Assembly: GCA_900467685.1 (NCBI GenBank) | Contig: UBQX01000029.1 | Span: forward strand, 124,001-188,000 | Reading direction: 5' to 3' | DNA length: 64,000 nt | Source of the DNA: Hyphomicrobiales bacterium | Lineage (GTDB): Bacteria > Pseudomonadota > Alphaproteobacteria > Rhizobiales > Rhizobiaceae | Shown: positions 52,930-62,377 of the stretch, one piece after another | Layout: each line of letters opens with the position of its first letter | Numbering within the stretch: the first letter of the stretch is position 1 | The notes under the pieces: model-generated | The model's input: only the letters and a program-made list of their open reading frames with translations | What the model was told of the DNA's origin: nothing | Databases searched by the model: none | Translations under genes and position numbers: made by a program

Positions 52930-53208
52930 AAAGACATCGGCTTGAGGGCCGCCTCCCGTGATCCTCAAGACGGGAGCATAACCGCAATGACGCGCAGCGC
53001 CTAATGCTTCGTCTGCGCGCATCTCATTTTCCGCCGCCCGGTGGCGCAAATTCGGAAAGTCTGTTGGAACGCAGCGCCGCTGACCGTTCATGATCAGGGC
53101 CGGGGAAGGCTCGACGGGCTCGGGGAGCCTGCAGAACAGCAAGACGTGAACGGCCTCCACCGAAGGCGGAGGCCGTCATCTCACAAGTTCAGCAATGACA
53201 TGACGCTG

Positions 53209-55542
53209 TCACGGCAGCCGGTAGGCGATGACGTAGTCGCCGGCCTTGGTGCCGATGGAACCGTGACCTCCGGCTACGAGCAGAACGTATTGCTTGTCGT
53301 CGCTTCCGGTATAGGTCATGGGCGTGGCCTGTCCGCCAGCGGGAAGGCGGGCTTCCCAGAGTTGTTTGCCGGTGGTCAGGTCGTAGGCGCGGAAATAATC
53401 GTCCACGGCTGCGGCGAGGAAGGCAACGCCGCCCTGCGTGATGATCGGGCCGCCGATGCCCGGGACACCGAGCTTGAAGGGCAGGGGCAGTGGCGTCATG
53501 TCATAGACCGTGCCGTTCTTGTGCTTGTAGGCGATCTCGCCTGTCCGCAGGTCTGCGCCTGCGACGTAACCCCATGGCGGCGCCTGGCAGGGCACCTGGA
53601 GAGGCCCGAGGAACGGCTTGAGAATGACCGCGTAGGGCGCGCCTTCATTCCGGTTCAGGCCCTGCTCGCTCCCCTTGACCTGCCCTTTCGGCGGCACCTC
53701 GGCGCGCGGGACGAGTTGCGAAATGAAGGAGAGGTAGGTGGGCATGCCGAACATGACCTGCCGCTGCGGGTCGACCGCGATGCTGCCCCAGTTGAAGGTC
53801 CCGAAATTGCCGGGATAGACGATCGTGCCCTGGAGCGACGGCGGCGTGTAACGGCCTTCGTAGCGGTATTGATGGAACTCGATCCGGCAGGCCAGCTGAT
53901 CGAACAGGGTCAAGCCCCACATGTCCCGCTCCTGCAAGGGCGGCGGATTGAAGCTGAGCGCGGAAACCGGCTGCGTCGGTGCGGCATGGTCCTCCGGAAT
54001 GGTGCCGCCCGGTGCCGGAACTTCCTTCACGGGCAGGATCGGCTCACCGTTGCGGCGATCGAGAACGTAGATGTCGCCCTGTTTCGTCGGAGCGACGAGT
54101 GCCGGAACCGTCGTGCCGTCCTTGGCGGTCAGGTCGACCAATGCCGGCTGGGCGGGAACGTCCATGTCCCACAGGTCGTGGTGGACGGTCTGGCGAACCC
54201 AACGCACGGCTCCGGTATTGATGTCCAGAGCAACGACAGACGAGGAGTACTTCTGGACATTCTCGCTTCGGCCCATGCCCAACTGGTCCGGGACCTTGTT
54301 GCCAAGCGGGATATAGACGAGGCCGAGGCTTGGATCGGCACTGAAGACCGACCAGCTGTTGGGCGAATTGGTGGTGTAGGTCTGACCGGCCGGGATCGGG
54401 GTCGTCTGATCCGGATTTCCGGAATCCCAGTTCCAGATGAGCGCGCCGGTTGCGACGTCGAAGGCGCGGATGACACCGGACTGCTCGGTCGTCGAATAGT
54501 TGTCGTTGACCGCACCGCCGATGATGATCTTGTTGTCCACGATAAGGGGCGGCGAGGTCGAATAGTAATAGCCCGCGGGATCGTATTTCATGCCCTGCTC
54601 GAGATGCAGTTCGCCGTTGGTGCCGAACGATCGGCAGACTTGGCCGTTCGTTGCGTCCAGCGCGATCAGCCGCGCATCCGACGTCGGCAGGTAGACGCGC
54701 TGCGAGCAAGGCGCATCTGCTGCAGCCGCAGCATCGCGATAATAGCTGACACCGCGGCAGGTCTGGTGCTGGCGATCGCCATTGAGGCCGACCTTGGGGT
54801 TGAAGGTCCACTTCTCCTTGCCCGTTGTGGCGTCGAGCGCAATGGCGTGATTGTGGGGCGTGCAGAGGTAGAGCGTGTTGTCGATCTTCAGCGGCGTGAC
54901 CTCATAGGTCGTTTCTCCGACATCGTCCGGGCCTTTCATGTCACCGGTCCGGAAACGCCAGGCTTCCTGAAGATTGCTGACATTAGTGGTGTTGATCTGG
55001 TTGAGCGGCGAATAGCGCTGTCCGAATTCCGTGCGGCCATAGTCCGTCCAGTAGCCGGCGGCGGCTTTCGCCCCGAGGTTCGGCGTTTGCGCCACCACAT
55101 CGGTCGGCAAGGTGCCGCCGATAGCATGGGGGTCGTTGAACATGGAGACGACTGCCACAACAATCGCGATGGCCAGCGAGGCAACAAGCTGTCCGGCATA
55201 AAGCCCGGCTCGGCCCTCCGCGCGGCCCTCGCGCAGCGGTCGCACGATCCACGGCATGGCAAGCCAGATACCGAGGAGAATGATGATCCCGCCGCGGGGC
55301 ATGAGAGCCCACCAGTCGAAGCCGACTTCCCAAACTGCCCAGAGGAGGGCGATGATCACCAGAGCTGCATAGAGCCAGAGCGCGGTCGCGCTACGTCTCC
55401 AGAGGAACAATGCCGTCAGCAGGAACATGATGCCGGCAAAGGCATAGAACCAGCTTCCGCCCAGAAGGAGGAGCCAGACGCCGCCGCCGCCGATAACGAG
55501 GCCAATGATCGCGAAAATGAAGGAGGTGATGGTCAGCAACAT
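53209..55542 (-). CDS. gcd: Membrane-bound PQQ-dependent glucose dehydrogenase
   Basis: 777 residues. Five TM segments occupy residues 5-140 (for example LLTITSFIFAIIGLVIGGGG and ALWLYAALVIIALLWAVWEV), followed by a long eight-bladed PQQ propeller facing the periplasm. PQQ-type repeats are visible in KIDNTLYLCTPHNHAIALDA, TGALIWNWDSGNPD and GDIYVLDRRNGEPI. It oxidises glucose or other aldoses to the lactone and passes electrons to ubiquinone. Length matches E. coli Gcd (796). The start at 55542 precedes TM1; the open part upstream lies over the small membrane gene. PQQ biosynthesis genes are not in the window. Confidence 0.92.
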   Translation of the reverse strand: MLLTITSFIFAIIGLVIGGGGVWLLLLGGSWFYAFAGIMFLLTALFLWRRSATALWLYAALVIIALLWAVWEVGFDWWALMPRGGIIILLGIWLAMPWIVRPLREGRAEGRAGLYAGQLVASLAIAIVVAVVSMFNDPHAIGGTLPTDVVAQTPNLGAKAAAGYWTDYGRTEFGQRYSPLNQINTTNVSNLQEAWRFRTGDMKGPDDVGETTYEVTPLKIDNTLYLCTPHNHAIALDATTGKEKWTFNPKVGLNGDRQHQTCRGVSYYRDAAAAADAPCSQRVYLPTSDARLIALDATNGQVCRSFGTNGELHLEQGMKYDPAGYYYSTSPPLIVDNKIIIGGAVNDNYSTTEQSGVIRAFDVATGALIWNWDSGNPDQTTPIPAGQTYTTNSPNSWSVFSADPSLGLVYIPLGNKVPDQLGMGRSENVQKYSSSVVALDINTGAVRWVRQTVHHDLWDMDVPAQPALVDLTAKDGTTVPALVAPTKQGDIYVLDRRNGEPILPVKEVPAPGGTIPEDHAAPTQPVSALSFNPPPLQERDMWGLTLFDQLACRIEFHQYRYEGRYTPPSLQGTIVYPGNFGTFNWGSIAVDPQRQVMFGMPTYLSFISQLVPRAEVPPKGQVKGSEQGLNRNEGAPYAVILKPFLGPLQVPCQAPPWGYVAGADLRTGEIAYKHKNGTVYDMTPLPLPFKLGVPGIGGPIITQGGVAFLAAAVDDYFRAYDLTTGKQLWEARLPAGGQATPMTYTGSDDKQYVLLVAGGHGSIGTKAGDYVIAYRLP

Positions 55543-55544
55543 GA

Positions 55545-55685
55545 TCAGCCGTTCCCCTGGTTGATTGCGTGGGGCGAAGGCCGCTCGTTGGCGGGCTGGT
55601 TCGTCGTGGCGTTGGTTGCGAAATAGAGAATGGCGGCGACGATCAGGACGATGACGACCGCGGCCCATAGTAGCCGGTTACTCAT
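55545..55685 (-). CDS. Small single-span membrane protein
   Basis: 46 residues beginning MSNRLLWAAVVIVLIVAAIL: one TM helix (residues 5-22) and a short polar Asn/Pro-rich tail. It ends just 2 bp before the gcd start, so it is probably co-translated with it. No family is recognised. It could assist membrane assembly or electron transfer of the dehydrogenase, but this rests only on position. Confidence 0.6.
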   Translation of the reverse strand: MSNRLLWAAVVIVLIVAAILYFATNATTNQPANERPSPHAINQGNG

Positions 55686-55860
55686 GAGGTGCTCCCGATT
55701 GGTTGTCGGTAAAACACCCCGTACGCGCAATTTGTTCCTCAAAAGAAAGAGCCACGACGCATGCGCCGTGGCTCTGGGTTATTGCGCTCCCGCGACCTGC
55801 TGCTGGTCGTTGCAGATTTTATCTTCTGCCTCTTCCGCGCAAGGCCGCTGGCATCGGCGC

Positions 55861-56796
55861 TTACGCGCCGTAGCGGTTGGCGTACCAGGTCTTGAAGAGC
55901 TTGTACTGGTTTTCGATCTGGCGCTGCTGCGAAGCGCTGAGCTTGTCGGTTTCGTTGAAGTGAAGCTCGTATTCACGCTCGCCGTTCAGAACCATCAGAT
56001 ACTTGTAGTGCAGGACGAGATCGGCGCCCTCGTCATAGGTCGAAAGCACCATCAGCGCTTCTTCCAGTTCGCGGGCTTCCGCGCGTGCCTTGGCATCCCC
56101 GGCGGCGGCCTTTTCGCAAAGGTCGATCAGGTGCAGGACTTCCTTGGGCAAAGCATTGCCGACGCCGGTGATCGCGCCGCCCGCGCCGCAATTGACGAAG
56201 CCGTGATAGACGCCGGTGTCGACGCCGACCATGAGCGTCAGGCTGTCATCGCCCGAAGTGATGTGTTCGGCCGCATAGGTCATGTCGGCCTTGCCGCCGA
56301 ATTCCTTGAAGCCGACGAGGTTCGAATACTTGGCGCGCAGTTCGAAGAAAAGATCGGCGCGGGTCGCGAAGCCATAATAGGGGCTGTTGTAGATGACGGC
56401 GGGAAGGCCGTTGGCGGCTTCCAGAATCGCCGAGAAATGGTGCTTCTGTGCGCTGACCGAGGTGCCGCGCGACAGAACCCGCGGAATGACCATCAGGCCC
56501 GCAGCGCCCACCTTGGCGGCGTGGGCGGCGTGTGCCGCGGCCGCCTTGGTGTTGACCGCGCCGGTGCCGACGACCACCGGGATGCCGGCCTCTGCCAGAC
56601 GGCGCACGCCTTCCTGCCGTTCCGCATCCGTCAGCAGTGGCCAGTCGCCCATGGAGCCGCAATAGACGACGCCCGACATGCCGAGGTCCATCAGTTCGCG
56701 GCCCTTGCGCGCCAGCGCATCGAAGTTCGGCGTGCGGTCAGCGTTGCAGGGCGTCATCAGTGCCGGGATGCAGCCCTTGAATACGGATGCGGTCAT
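55861..56796 (-). CDS. DHDPS/NAL-family class I aldolase
   Basis: 311 residues, TIM barrel. Schiff-base Lys in LVGFKEFGG and Tyr in VIYNSPYYG. The N-terminal GCIPALMTPCNADRTPNFDA and GSMGDWPLLTDAERQEGV replace the usual GTTGE of true DHDPS, so it is a catabolic member (aldolase or hydro-lyase for a pyruvate-type adduct or sugar acid). It starts after AGGAAA. A perfect palindrome at 56874-56887 lies upstream, matching one in front of the GntR gene. Confidence 0.85.
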   Translation of the reverse strand: MTASVFKGCIPALMTPCNADRTPNFDALARKGRELMDLGMSGVVYCGSMGDWPLLTDAERQEGVRRLAEAGIPVVVGTGAVNTKAAAAHAAHAAKVGAAGLMVIPRVLSRGTSVSAQKHHFSAILEAANGLPAVIYNSPYYGFATRADLFFELRAKYSNLVGFKEFGGKADMTYAAEHITSGDDSLTLMVGVDTGVYHGFVNCGAGGAITGVGNALPKEVLHLIDLCEKAAAGDAKARAEARELEEALMVLSTYDEGADLVLHYKYLMVLNGEREYELHFNETDKLSASQQRQIENQYKLFKTWYANRYGA

Positions 56797-56873
56797 GTCG
56801 GTTTCCTTTGGATTGCGAGGCCCGGGTTCGGGTCGGCCTATCGAGTTTTCTCGTCTTTAGCAGGTCTCTTCGG

Positions 56874-56887
56874 ATTTGTCGACAAAT
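56874..56887. promoter_or_regulatory. GntR operator upstream of the aldolase gene
   Basis: ATTTGTCGACAAAT, a perfect 14-bp palindrome. The core TTTGTCGACA recurs at 57764 in front of the GntR gene. Confidence 0.68.
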
Positions 56888-56976
56888 AAAATACAACAGC
56901 GCAGAGCGTGAAAAAGGGTTCGCCGGAAGCGGGCTCCGGATCGTCTTTCATGATTCCGGTCAGGTTTGTTTCTGGA

Positions 56977-57678
56977 TCAGATCTTCAGATCGGTGGTCTG
57001 CCGGCCGTCGCTGGCAATGTAGGAGCGGATTTGCCGCACGATCTGGTCGGCATGGGCGGTCGCCAGCCTGTCGGCTACGTCGACATCACGGTTGATGATC
57101 GCCTGGATCATGTCCTCGTGCTCGCTGACATATTGCCGGGGCAGGACGTCGTTGAACGACGAATAATAGAGCCGCAGGATGCGACGGCCTTCATCGAGAA
57201 GCCGGGTGAAGAGATCGACGTAATAACGGTTCTTGCCTGCGGCGGCGATTGCCACATGGAAGTCGCGGTTGGTAGCGATCATGCCCAGTACGTCGCGTTC
57301 GGCGACGGCCAAAGCGAAGTCCTTCTGAAGGTCGCGGATTTTGGCAATGTCATCCGTCGTGCGGTTGAGCGCGCCCAACCGTGTCGTGACCCGATACATC
57401 AGTGTCAGCGCATCGAAAAACTCGGAAAGGCCGAGAAAGTCGATATTGGAGACGATCGTCGCGCGGTTGGTCAGCGTGGTGATCAGCCCGTCTGCAGAAA
57501 GGCGCACCAGCGCTTCGCGGATCGGCGTGCGGGAAAGTGAAAAGCGGTCCGACAATTGCTGCTCGTCGATCGGGCTGCCGGGTGCCAGTTTCAGCTCTAT
57601 TATCTCGTTGCGCAGCGTCTCGTAGACGGTAGATACGCCATAGCCGCGCCGGTGGGTGACCTTCTCTGTCTCGTCCAC
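56977..57678 (-). CDS. GntR-family regulator (FadR subfamily)
   Basis: 233 residues, GTG start at 57678. N-terminal winged HTH at about residues 15-75 (GSPIDEQQLSDRFSLSRTPI then REALVRLSADGL), followed by an all-helical FCD domain with the expected D-H-H metal residues (for example TNRDFHVAIAAAG). It is immediately upstream of the aldolase gene on the same strand. Matching palindromes before both genes indicate control of the aldolase and of itself. Confidence 0.9.
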   Translation of the reverse strand: MDETEKVTHRRGYGVSTVYETLRNEIIELKLAPGSPIDEQQLSDRFSLSRTPIREALVRLSADGLITTLTNRATIVSNIDFLGLSEFFDALTLMYRVTTRLGALNRTTDDIAKIRDLQKDFALAVAERDVLGMIATNRDFHVAIAAAGKNRYYVDLFTRLLDEGRRILRLYYSSFNDVLPRQYVSEHEDMIQAIINRDVDVADRLATAHADQIVRQIRSYIASDGRQTTDLKI

Positions 57679-57763
57679 GCCTGAGCCCTATCCTGCGCTT
57701 GTTTCACTTCGTTAGAATGTACATCAGTACCGAAATGCGGGACGCGCTGCAAACAGTATATTT

Positions 57764-57775
57764 TTTGTCGACAGA
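57764..57775. promoter_or_regulatory. GntR operator upstream of the GntR gene
   Basis: TTTGTCGACAGA shares the core of the palindrome at 56874-56887. Its position 85 bp before the start suits auto-regulation. Confidence 0.55.
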
Positions 57776-57787
57776 TAGCGGTATATC

Positions 57788-58954
57788 TTAGGCCGTCCTT
57801 TCGATCGTCTGGATCAGACGACGTTGTGCCGGCGTTGGCAGCCAGCCCGTTCTTGTCGTCAGTCCGATAGGCCGTCGCGTGGCGGTGAGGTCGAAATCGA
57901 TTGGACGGAGGAGGCCGCGTTCTATTTCTGCCCGCACCTGTCCACCTGAGGCAAAGCCGAGATAATCGGTCTGACTGAGGATCTCGCGCATCAGGATCAG
58001 CGAGCCCGTCTCCACCAACTGCCTCGGCAGCAAAGCCTGATCGCCAAACAGCCTGTCGAAGTGCTGCCTGATCGGAGCCTCAGGCGCGCCGACAATCCAG
58101 GGATAGTGCGCCAGTTCCGCGAGATCGGGTTTGTCCTTGGCGAAGAGTGGGTGTCCGGGGCGCCCGATCATCACGGCCGTATCCTGGAACAGTTCCCTCT
58201 GTTCGACATCGTCGATGGGGGCTGGATAGCGTAGCGCACCAATGAGGAAATCGATGTCGCCGCGCCGCAGGCCGGAAAGAAGCTCTCCATAGGGGCCTTC
58301 CGTGATCAGGATCGTCTGGCCCGGTCGCTCCTTCTGGAACTTCACGATTGCCGTTGGCAGGATATGCGAGCGCGAGAGCGGCATTGCGCCAATCACGATC
58401 TTTGCCGCGGCCTCGGAGCGCAGTTCCGCAAGTTCTGCTTCCGCCTGAGACAATTCGGCCAGTGCCAAACGTGCGGCTTGGGCGAGGCTATGACCCAGCC
58501 GCGTGGCGACCGCTCCCTGGGCGGTTCGCTCGAACAGCTTGCGCTGGGCTTCCTGCTCCAGTTGCGTAATGGCGCGGTGGACGGTGGGCTGAGCCAATCC
58601 CAGTCTTTTGGCGGCCAGGGTGAAATTCTCCGCATCGCTGACGGCGATCAGCGCATCGATCTGTGCTGCCGTGATCGTCAGCTGCAGCCGCGGCGCAATT
58701 TCCGTCAGTACGCGGTCCAGCAGGAAGAAGGCACGGTCTACCCGCAGACGAAAGGTTTCGCCCGTCGGCGTCAGGAACAGGCCGTGGCGTGACCGATCGA
58801 AAAGGGCCGCACCGAGCGCTGCCTCCAGCTTGGAAATGGCTTGCGTGACGGCGGGCTGCGAGAGGTGCGCGGACGCCGCTGCGCGCGTGACAGACCCTGT
58901 CTCAGCGGCCGCCAGGAAAACCCGCAGATGCCTGAGGTTATGACGCATCGGCAT
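57788..58954 (-). CDS. LysR-family regulator with two tandem HTH domains
   Basis: 388 residues from ATG 58954 (58948 is also possible). Residues about 3-88 hold a LysR HTH (HLRVFLAAAETGSVTRAAAS then AHLSQPAVTQAISKLEAALG), and residues about 90-175 hold a second, divergent one (AQIDALIAVSDAENFTLAAK then RLGLAQPTVHRAITQLEQEA). An ordinary LTTR effector domain follows. It overlaps the DUF1932 gene by about 16 bp and is transcribed away from the galB operon, which it probably controls. Usual LTTRs have about 300 residues. Confidence 0.88.
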   Translation of the reverse strand: MPMRHNLRHLRVFLAAAETGSVTRAAASAHLSQPAVTQAISKLEAALGAALFDRSRHGLFLTPTGETFRLRVDRAFFLLDRVLTEIAPRLQLTITAAQIDALIAVSDAENFTLAAKRLGLAQPTVHRAITQLEQEAQRKLFERTAQGAVATRLGHSLAQAARLALAELSQAEAELAELRSEAAAKIVIGAMPLSRSHILPTAIVKFQKERPGQTILITEGPYGELLSGLRRGDIDFLIGALRYPAPIDDVEQRELFQDTAVMIGRPGHPLFAKDKPDLAELAHYPWIVGAPEAPIRQHFDRLFGDQALLPRQLVETGSLILMREILSQTDYLGFASGGQVRAEIERGLLRPIDFDLTATRRPIGLTTRTGWLPTPAQRRLIQTIERTA

Positions 58955-59846
58955 CCCGCGCCGATGGGGATATCGCATCGAGGATGCGGTCAGCGCGATC
59001 CGCAAGAGATGGCTCGCCGCCCTCAAGCTTGAGTTCAGCAATCTCTGCCTGCCAGTCGACAATGGCGCTCGACATCCTGTCGGGCAGGCCGAGTTCGCGC
59101 AAGGTGGCGGCCACTTCGCGCATCTCCGCTGCTCTTCGTTCGCCATGAACCATCATGCGTTCGAGATTGTAGGCGCTGCGCTTGTCCCAGTCGATGCCCG
59201 GATCTGACGCCTGCAGCGAAGCGATCACGGCCGCTTCGACACCTGCCTTGCGCGCGGCCAGCATCGCCTCAGCCGTCAGCGCTTCCAGCCCCTTGATCAT
59301 CACCGAGCGCAGCATCTTGATGGAAGAGGCTTCGCCGACCCGCCCGCCCGCCATGCGCGGCAGCATGCCCAGACGGGTGAGGAAAGGAAGCGCGGCTTCC
59401 GCCTCCGGTCCGCTCAACAGGATCGGCGTCTCATGCCTCTTCGGATGAACCGGCGCCATGACGGCGACATCGACGTAACGTCCGCCGGCCTTTTCTATAA
59501 CCTGCGCCGAGGAGGTCTTGGTCGCGGGCGAACAGGAATTGCAGTCGAAGAAGAAGGCGCCCGGCTTGATATGCGCCGCGCTCTCCCGCGCCGCCTCAGA
59601 TGCGCGGTCGGCGGTAACGAGGCTGAAGATTGCATCGGCATGCTTGACTGCATCGGCGTTGGAGGCGGCGAGCGTCACCGTTGCCGGCCCGGCTGCGGCT
59701 TCGAAGGAGGCGCGTGTCGCGGCATCGTTTGCCTTCGGGTCGTAGGCCGAGATGTGCGTTCCTTCCGGTCGCGCCCATCCGGAAGCAAAGGCCCGGCCGG
59801 CCTCGCCAAAGCCGATGACGGCGAGCTTGAAATTGTTGGTCTGCAT
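58938..59846 (-). CDS. NAD(P)-dependent beta-hydroxyacid dehydrogenase with DUF1932 domain
   Basis: 302 residues. Rossmann motif VIGFGEAGRAFASGW, followed by FDCNSCSPATK and the catalytic-Lys-type region EASSIKMLRSVMIKG; DUF1932 at the C-terminal end (about residues 200-270). Related enzymes act on 3-hydroxyacids or 6-phosphogluconate-like substrates. It is divergent from galB (start after GGAGGAGAC) and next to the dual-HTH LysR. It may oxidise or reduce an intermediate of the ring-cleavage pathway. Confidence 0.85.
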   Translation of the reverse strand: MQTNNFKLAVIGFGEAGRAFASGWARPEGTHISAYDPKANDAATRASFEAAAGPATVTLAASNADAVKHADAIFSLVTADRASEAARESAAHIKPGAFFFDCNSCSPATKTSSAQVIEKAGGRYVDVAVMAPVHPKRHETPILLSGPEAEAALPFLTRLGMLPRMAGGRVGEASSIKMLRSVMIKGLEALTAEAMLAARKAGVEAAVIASLQASDPGIDWDKRSAYNLERMMVHGERRAAEMREVAATLRELGLPDRMSSAIVDWQAEIAELKLEGGEPSLADRADRILDAISPSARDADAS

Positions 59847-59908
59847 GTCTCCTCCGTCCTCCCTGCCTTTGAACGAAACATGCGCCGGCCGTCAGGGTAA
59901 ATCCAGTG

Positions 59909-59928
59909 CCTATAGCAAAAACTTATGG
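59909..59928. promoter_or_regulatory. Candidate LysR site in the divergent gap
   Basis: CCTATAGCAAAAACTTATGG is an imperfect dyad (arms CCTATAG / CTTATGG) in the AT-rich part of the gap between the DUF1932 gene and galB. Plausible binding site for the dual-HTH LysR. Confidence 0.4.
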
Positions 59929-60003
59929 ATCGTCACGCGCTTTGGAATTGGCAAGAGCGGCTTTCGGGTAGACGTTGCTTCTCGGAATTCGTCGTGGGAG
60001 GAC

Positions 60004-60741
60004 ATGATGGCAGAAAAGAAAACCGCGCTGGTGATCAGCGCGCATGCAGCCGATTTCGTCTGGCGCTGCGGCGGGGCGATCGCGCTTCATGCGGCGCAAG
60101 GCTACGAGGTGACGGTGGTCTGCCTCTCCTTCGGTGAGCGCGGCGAATCCGCCAAGCTTTGGAAGCAGAAGGACATGACGCTGGAGCGCGTCAAGGCGGC
60201 ACGCCGCGCCGAGGCGGAGAGGGCGGCCGAAGCCTTGGGCGTCCATGATCTGATCTCGTTCGATCTCGGCGACTATCCGCTGCGGCTGACGGATGACGAC
60301 AAGTTCCGCCTCGTCGATGTCATCCGCGCCGTGCAGCCAGCCTTCATGATGAGCCATTCGCAATACGATCCCTACAACACCGACCACATGTATGCGACGC
60401 AGGTGGCTCTGGAGGCGCGCATGATCGCGCAGGCCTGGGGTCACAAGCCGGGCGAAAAGGTGCTCGGTGCGCCGCAACTCTATCTCTTCGAGCCGCACCA
60501 GACCGAGCAGATGGGCTGGAAGCCCGATGTCTTCCTCGATATCACGCCGGTCTGGGACAAGAAGCGGGCTGCCATCGAATGCATGGAGGGCCAGGAGCAT
60601 CTCTGGGACTTCTACACCCGCGTGGCACAGAACCGCGCCAACCATTTCCAGCGCAATTCCGGCGGCCAGTCCGGCGGGCGCGCCGCGCAATATGCCGAAG
60701 GCTTCCAATCCGTTTTCCCGCGCACGGTGGACACGCTATGA
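60004..60741 (+). CDS. galB: 4-oxalomesaconate hydratase (GalB, PIG-L family)
   Basis: 245 residues. PIG-L fold with the zinc motif in the GalB form SAHAADFVWRCGGAIALH (H14, D17) instead of AHPDDE. GalB hydrates 4-oxalomesaconate to 4-carboxy-4-hydroxy-2-oxoadipate in gallate and protocatechuate meta pathways. It begins after GGGAGGAC; ATG 60007 is an alternative. It overlaps the next gene as ATGA and heads a four-gene operon with the dioxygenase, GalC and GalD homologues, which supports the assignment. Confidence 0.85.
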   Translation: MMAEKKTALVISAHAADFVWRCGGAIALHAAQGYEVTVVCLSFGERGESAKLWKQKDMTLERVKAARRAEAERAAEALGVHDLISFDLGDYPLRLTDDDKFRLVDVIRAVQPAFMMSHSQYDPYNTDHMYATQVALEARMIAQAWGHKPGEKVLGAPQLYLFEPHQTEQMGWKPDVFLDITPVWDKKRAAIECMEGQEHLWDFYTRVAQNRANHFQRNSGGQSGGRAAQYAEGFQSVFPRTVDTL

Positions 60742-61703
60742 CCGAACCCTGTTTCGATATCGCCCATCTCGCCCATGTCGAGATGTATACCGACAAATTC
60801 GAGGAAAGCCTGGCCTTCTTCGTCAATGTCTATGGACTAACCCTGTCTAGTCAGGACGAGAATTCCGCCTATCTCCGCGCCTATGACGACTATGAGTTCC
60901 ACACGTTGAAGCTGACGCGGCATCACACGACCGGCGTCGGCCATATCGCCTATCGCGCCTCCTCGCCGGAAGCGCTGGAGCGGCGGGTGAAGGCCATTGA
61001 GGCGAGCGGCTACAGGGTGCTGGGCTGGGTCGATGGCGACAAGGGTCACGGACGCGCCTTCCGGTTCGAAGACCCGTTCGGCCATGTCTTCGAGATCTAT
61101 TGGGATACGGTGCGCTATGAGGCCCCCGAAGGCGAGCGCCCGGCGCTGAAGAATATCGCGCAGCGCTATCACGGACGCGGCGCCAATCCGCGCCGTCTCG
61201 ACCACTTGAACCTGCTCGCGGAAGACGTCAGCAAGTTCCGCGATTTCATCATCACCTGTCTCGGCTCGCGGGTGACGGAATATATCCAGCTCGACAATGG
61301 CCGCATCGGCGGCTGCTGGTTCACCATCAACAACAAGACCTATGATCTCGCCTGCACGGAAGAGCATGGCGGCGCATCCGGCCGGCTGCACCATGTGACC
61401 TATGCGACCGACACGCGCGAGGACATCCTGCGCGCCGCTGACATCTTCCTGGAAAACGGCGTCCATATCGAAACCGGGCCACACAAGCACGCGATCCAGG
61501 GCACGTTCTTCCTCTATGTGTGGGAGCCCGCCGGCAATCGCGTCGAGCTTGCCAATTCCGGGGCTCGGCTCATCCTCGCGCCCGACTGGAAGCCGGTCTG
61601 CTGGACCGAGACGGAGCGCAAGAAAGGCCAGGCCTGGGGCCTGAAAACCATAGAAACCTTCCACACCCACGGCACGCCGCCGACCGCGAAGAAGGATCAT
61701 TGA
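60738..61703 (+). CDS. Type I (VOC) extradiol dioxygenase, catechol 2,3-dioxygenase-like
   Basis: 321 residues. C-terminal Fe ligands are H156 (RLDHLNLL), H219 (LHHVTYAT) and E270 (NRVELANS), matching the C23O set. It is placed between galB and galC by ATGA and a 2-bp gap, exactly where a ring-cleaving enzyme would be needed. Known gallate and protocatechuate 4,5-cleaving enzymes are LigAB-type, so a type I enzyme here is unexpected. The substrate is likely a carboxylated catechol. Confidence 0.85.
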   Translation: MTEPCFDIAHLAHVEMYTDKFEESLAFFVNVYGLTLSSQDENSAYLRAYDDYEFHTLKLTRHHTTGVGHIAYRASSPEALERRVKAIEASGYRVLGWVDGDKGHGRAFRFEDPFGHVFEIYWDTVRYEAPEGERPALKNIAQRYHGRGANPRRLDHLNLLAEDVSKFRDFIITCLGSRVTEYIQLDNGRIGGCWFTINNKTYDLACTEEHGGASGRLHHVTYATDTREDILRAADIFLENGVHIETGPHKHAIQGTFFLYVWEPAGNRVELANSGARLILAPDWKPVCWTETERKKGQAWGLKTIETFHTHGTPPTAKKDH

Positions 61704-61705
61704 TC

Positions 61706-62377
61706 ATGGGGGTCGTGGTGCAGAATATCCCGCGCGCCGATCCGGCTGTCGTCGAGGGGCTTGCCCGCGCCGGTGTTGCCACGGTGCATGAGGCGCAGGG
61801 CCGCAAGGGCATGCTGGCGAGCTATATGCGGCCCATCTATGCCGGGGCATCGGTGGCCGGCTCTGCGATCACCATTTCCGCGCCGCCCGGCGACAACTGG
61901 ATGCTGCATGTGGCGATCGAACAGGTGCGGGACGGCGATCTTCTCGTTCTGGCACCGACCTCGCCGTGCGACAACGGCTATTTCGGCGATCTGCTGGCCA
62001 CTTCGGCCAAGGCGCGGGGCTGCCGTGGGCTGATCATCGATGCCGGCGTGCGCGATATCCGCGACCTGACGGCCATGGGCTTTCCTGTCTGGTCGAAGGC
62101 GATCTCGGCGCAGGGGACGGTCAAGGAAACCTTGGGTTCGGTGAATGTGCCGATCGTCTGCGCCGGTGCGCTGATCGAGGCGGGCGATGTGGTCGTGGCC
62201 GACGATGATGGCGTCTGCGTCGTGCGTTGCGTTGAGGCCGAACTCGTGTTGCAGGCGGCGGAAAAGCGGCTGGCGAATGAGGAGATGAAACGCAAGCGGC
62301 TGGCGTCGGGCGAACTCGGGCTGGACATGTACGATATGCGGGGCGCTCTCGCCGCCAAGGGGCTCAAATATGTCTGA
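61706..62377 (+). CDS. galC: 4-carboxy-4-hydroxy-2-oxoadipate aldolase (RraA family)
   Basis: 223 residues. RraA-like class II aldolase with [20 protein letters not shown] carrying the Arg and Asp of the active site, and [17 protein letters not shown] earlier. It cleaves CHA to pyruvate and oxaloacetate. It begins 2 bp after the dioxygenase stop and overlaps galD by 8 bp, giving a galB-dioxygenase-galC-galD order. Confidence 0.85.
   Translation: MGVVVQNIPRADPAVVEGLARAGVATVHEAQGRKGMLASYMRPIYAGASVAGSAITISAPPGDNWMLHVAIEQVRDGDLLVLAPTSPCDNGYFGDLLATSAKARGCRGLIIDAGVRDIRDLTAMGFPVWSKAISAQGTVKETLGSVNVPIVCAGALIEAGDVVVADDDGVCVVRCVEAELVLQAAEKRLANEEMKRKRLASGELGLDMYDMRGALAAKGLKYV

Noticed and set aside
53041-55626. 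861-codon open frame on the plus strand
   Set aside because: It is antisense to the glucose dehydrogenase gene and has the Arg/Gly/Asp-rich composition of a shadow frame in GC-rich DNA.
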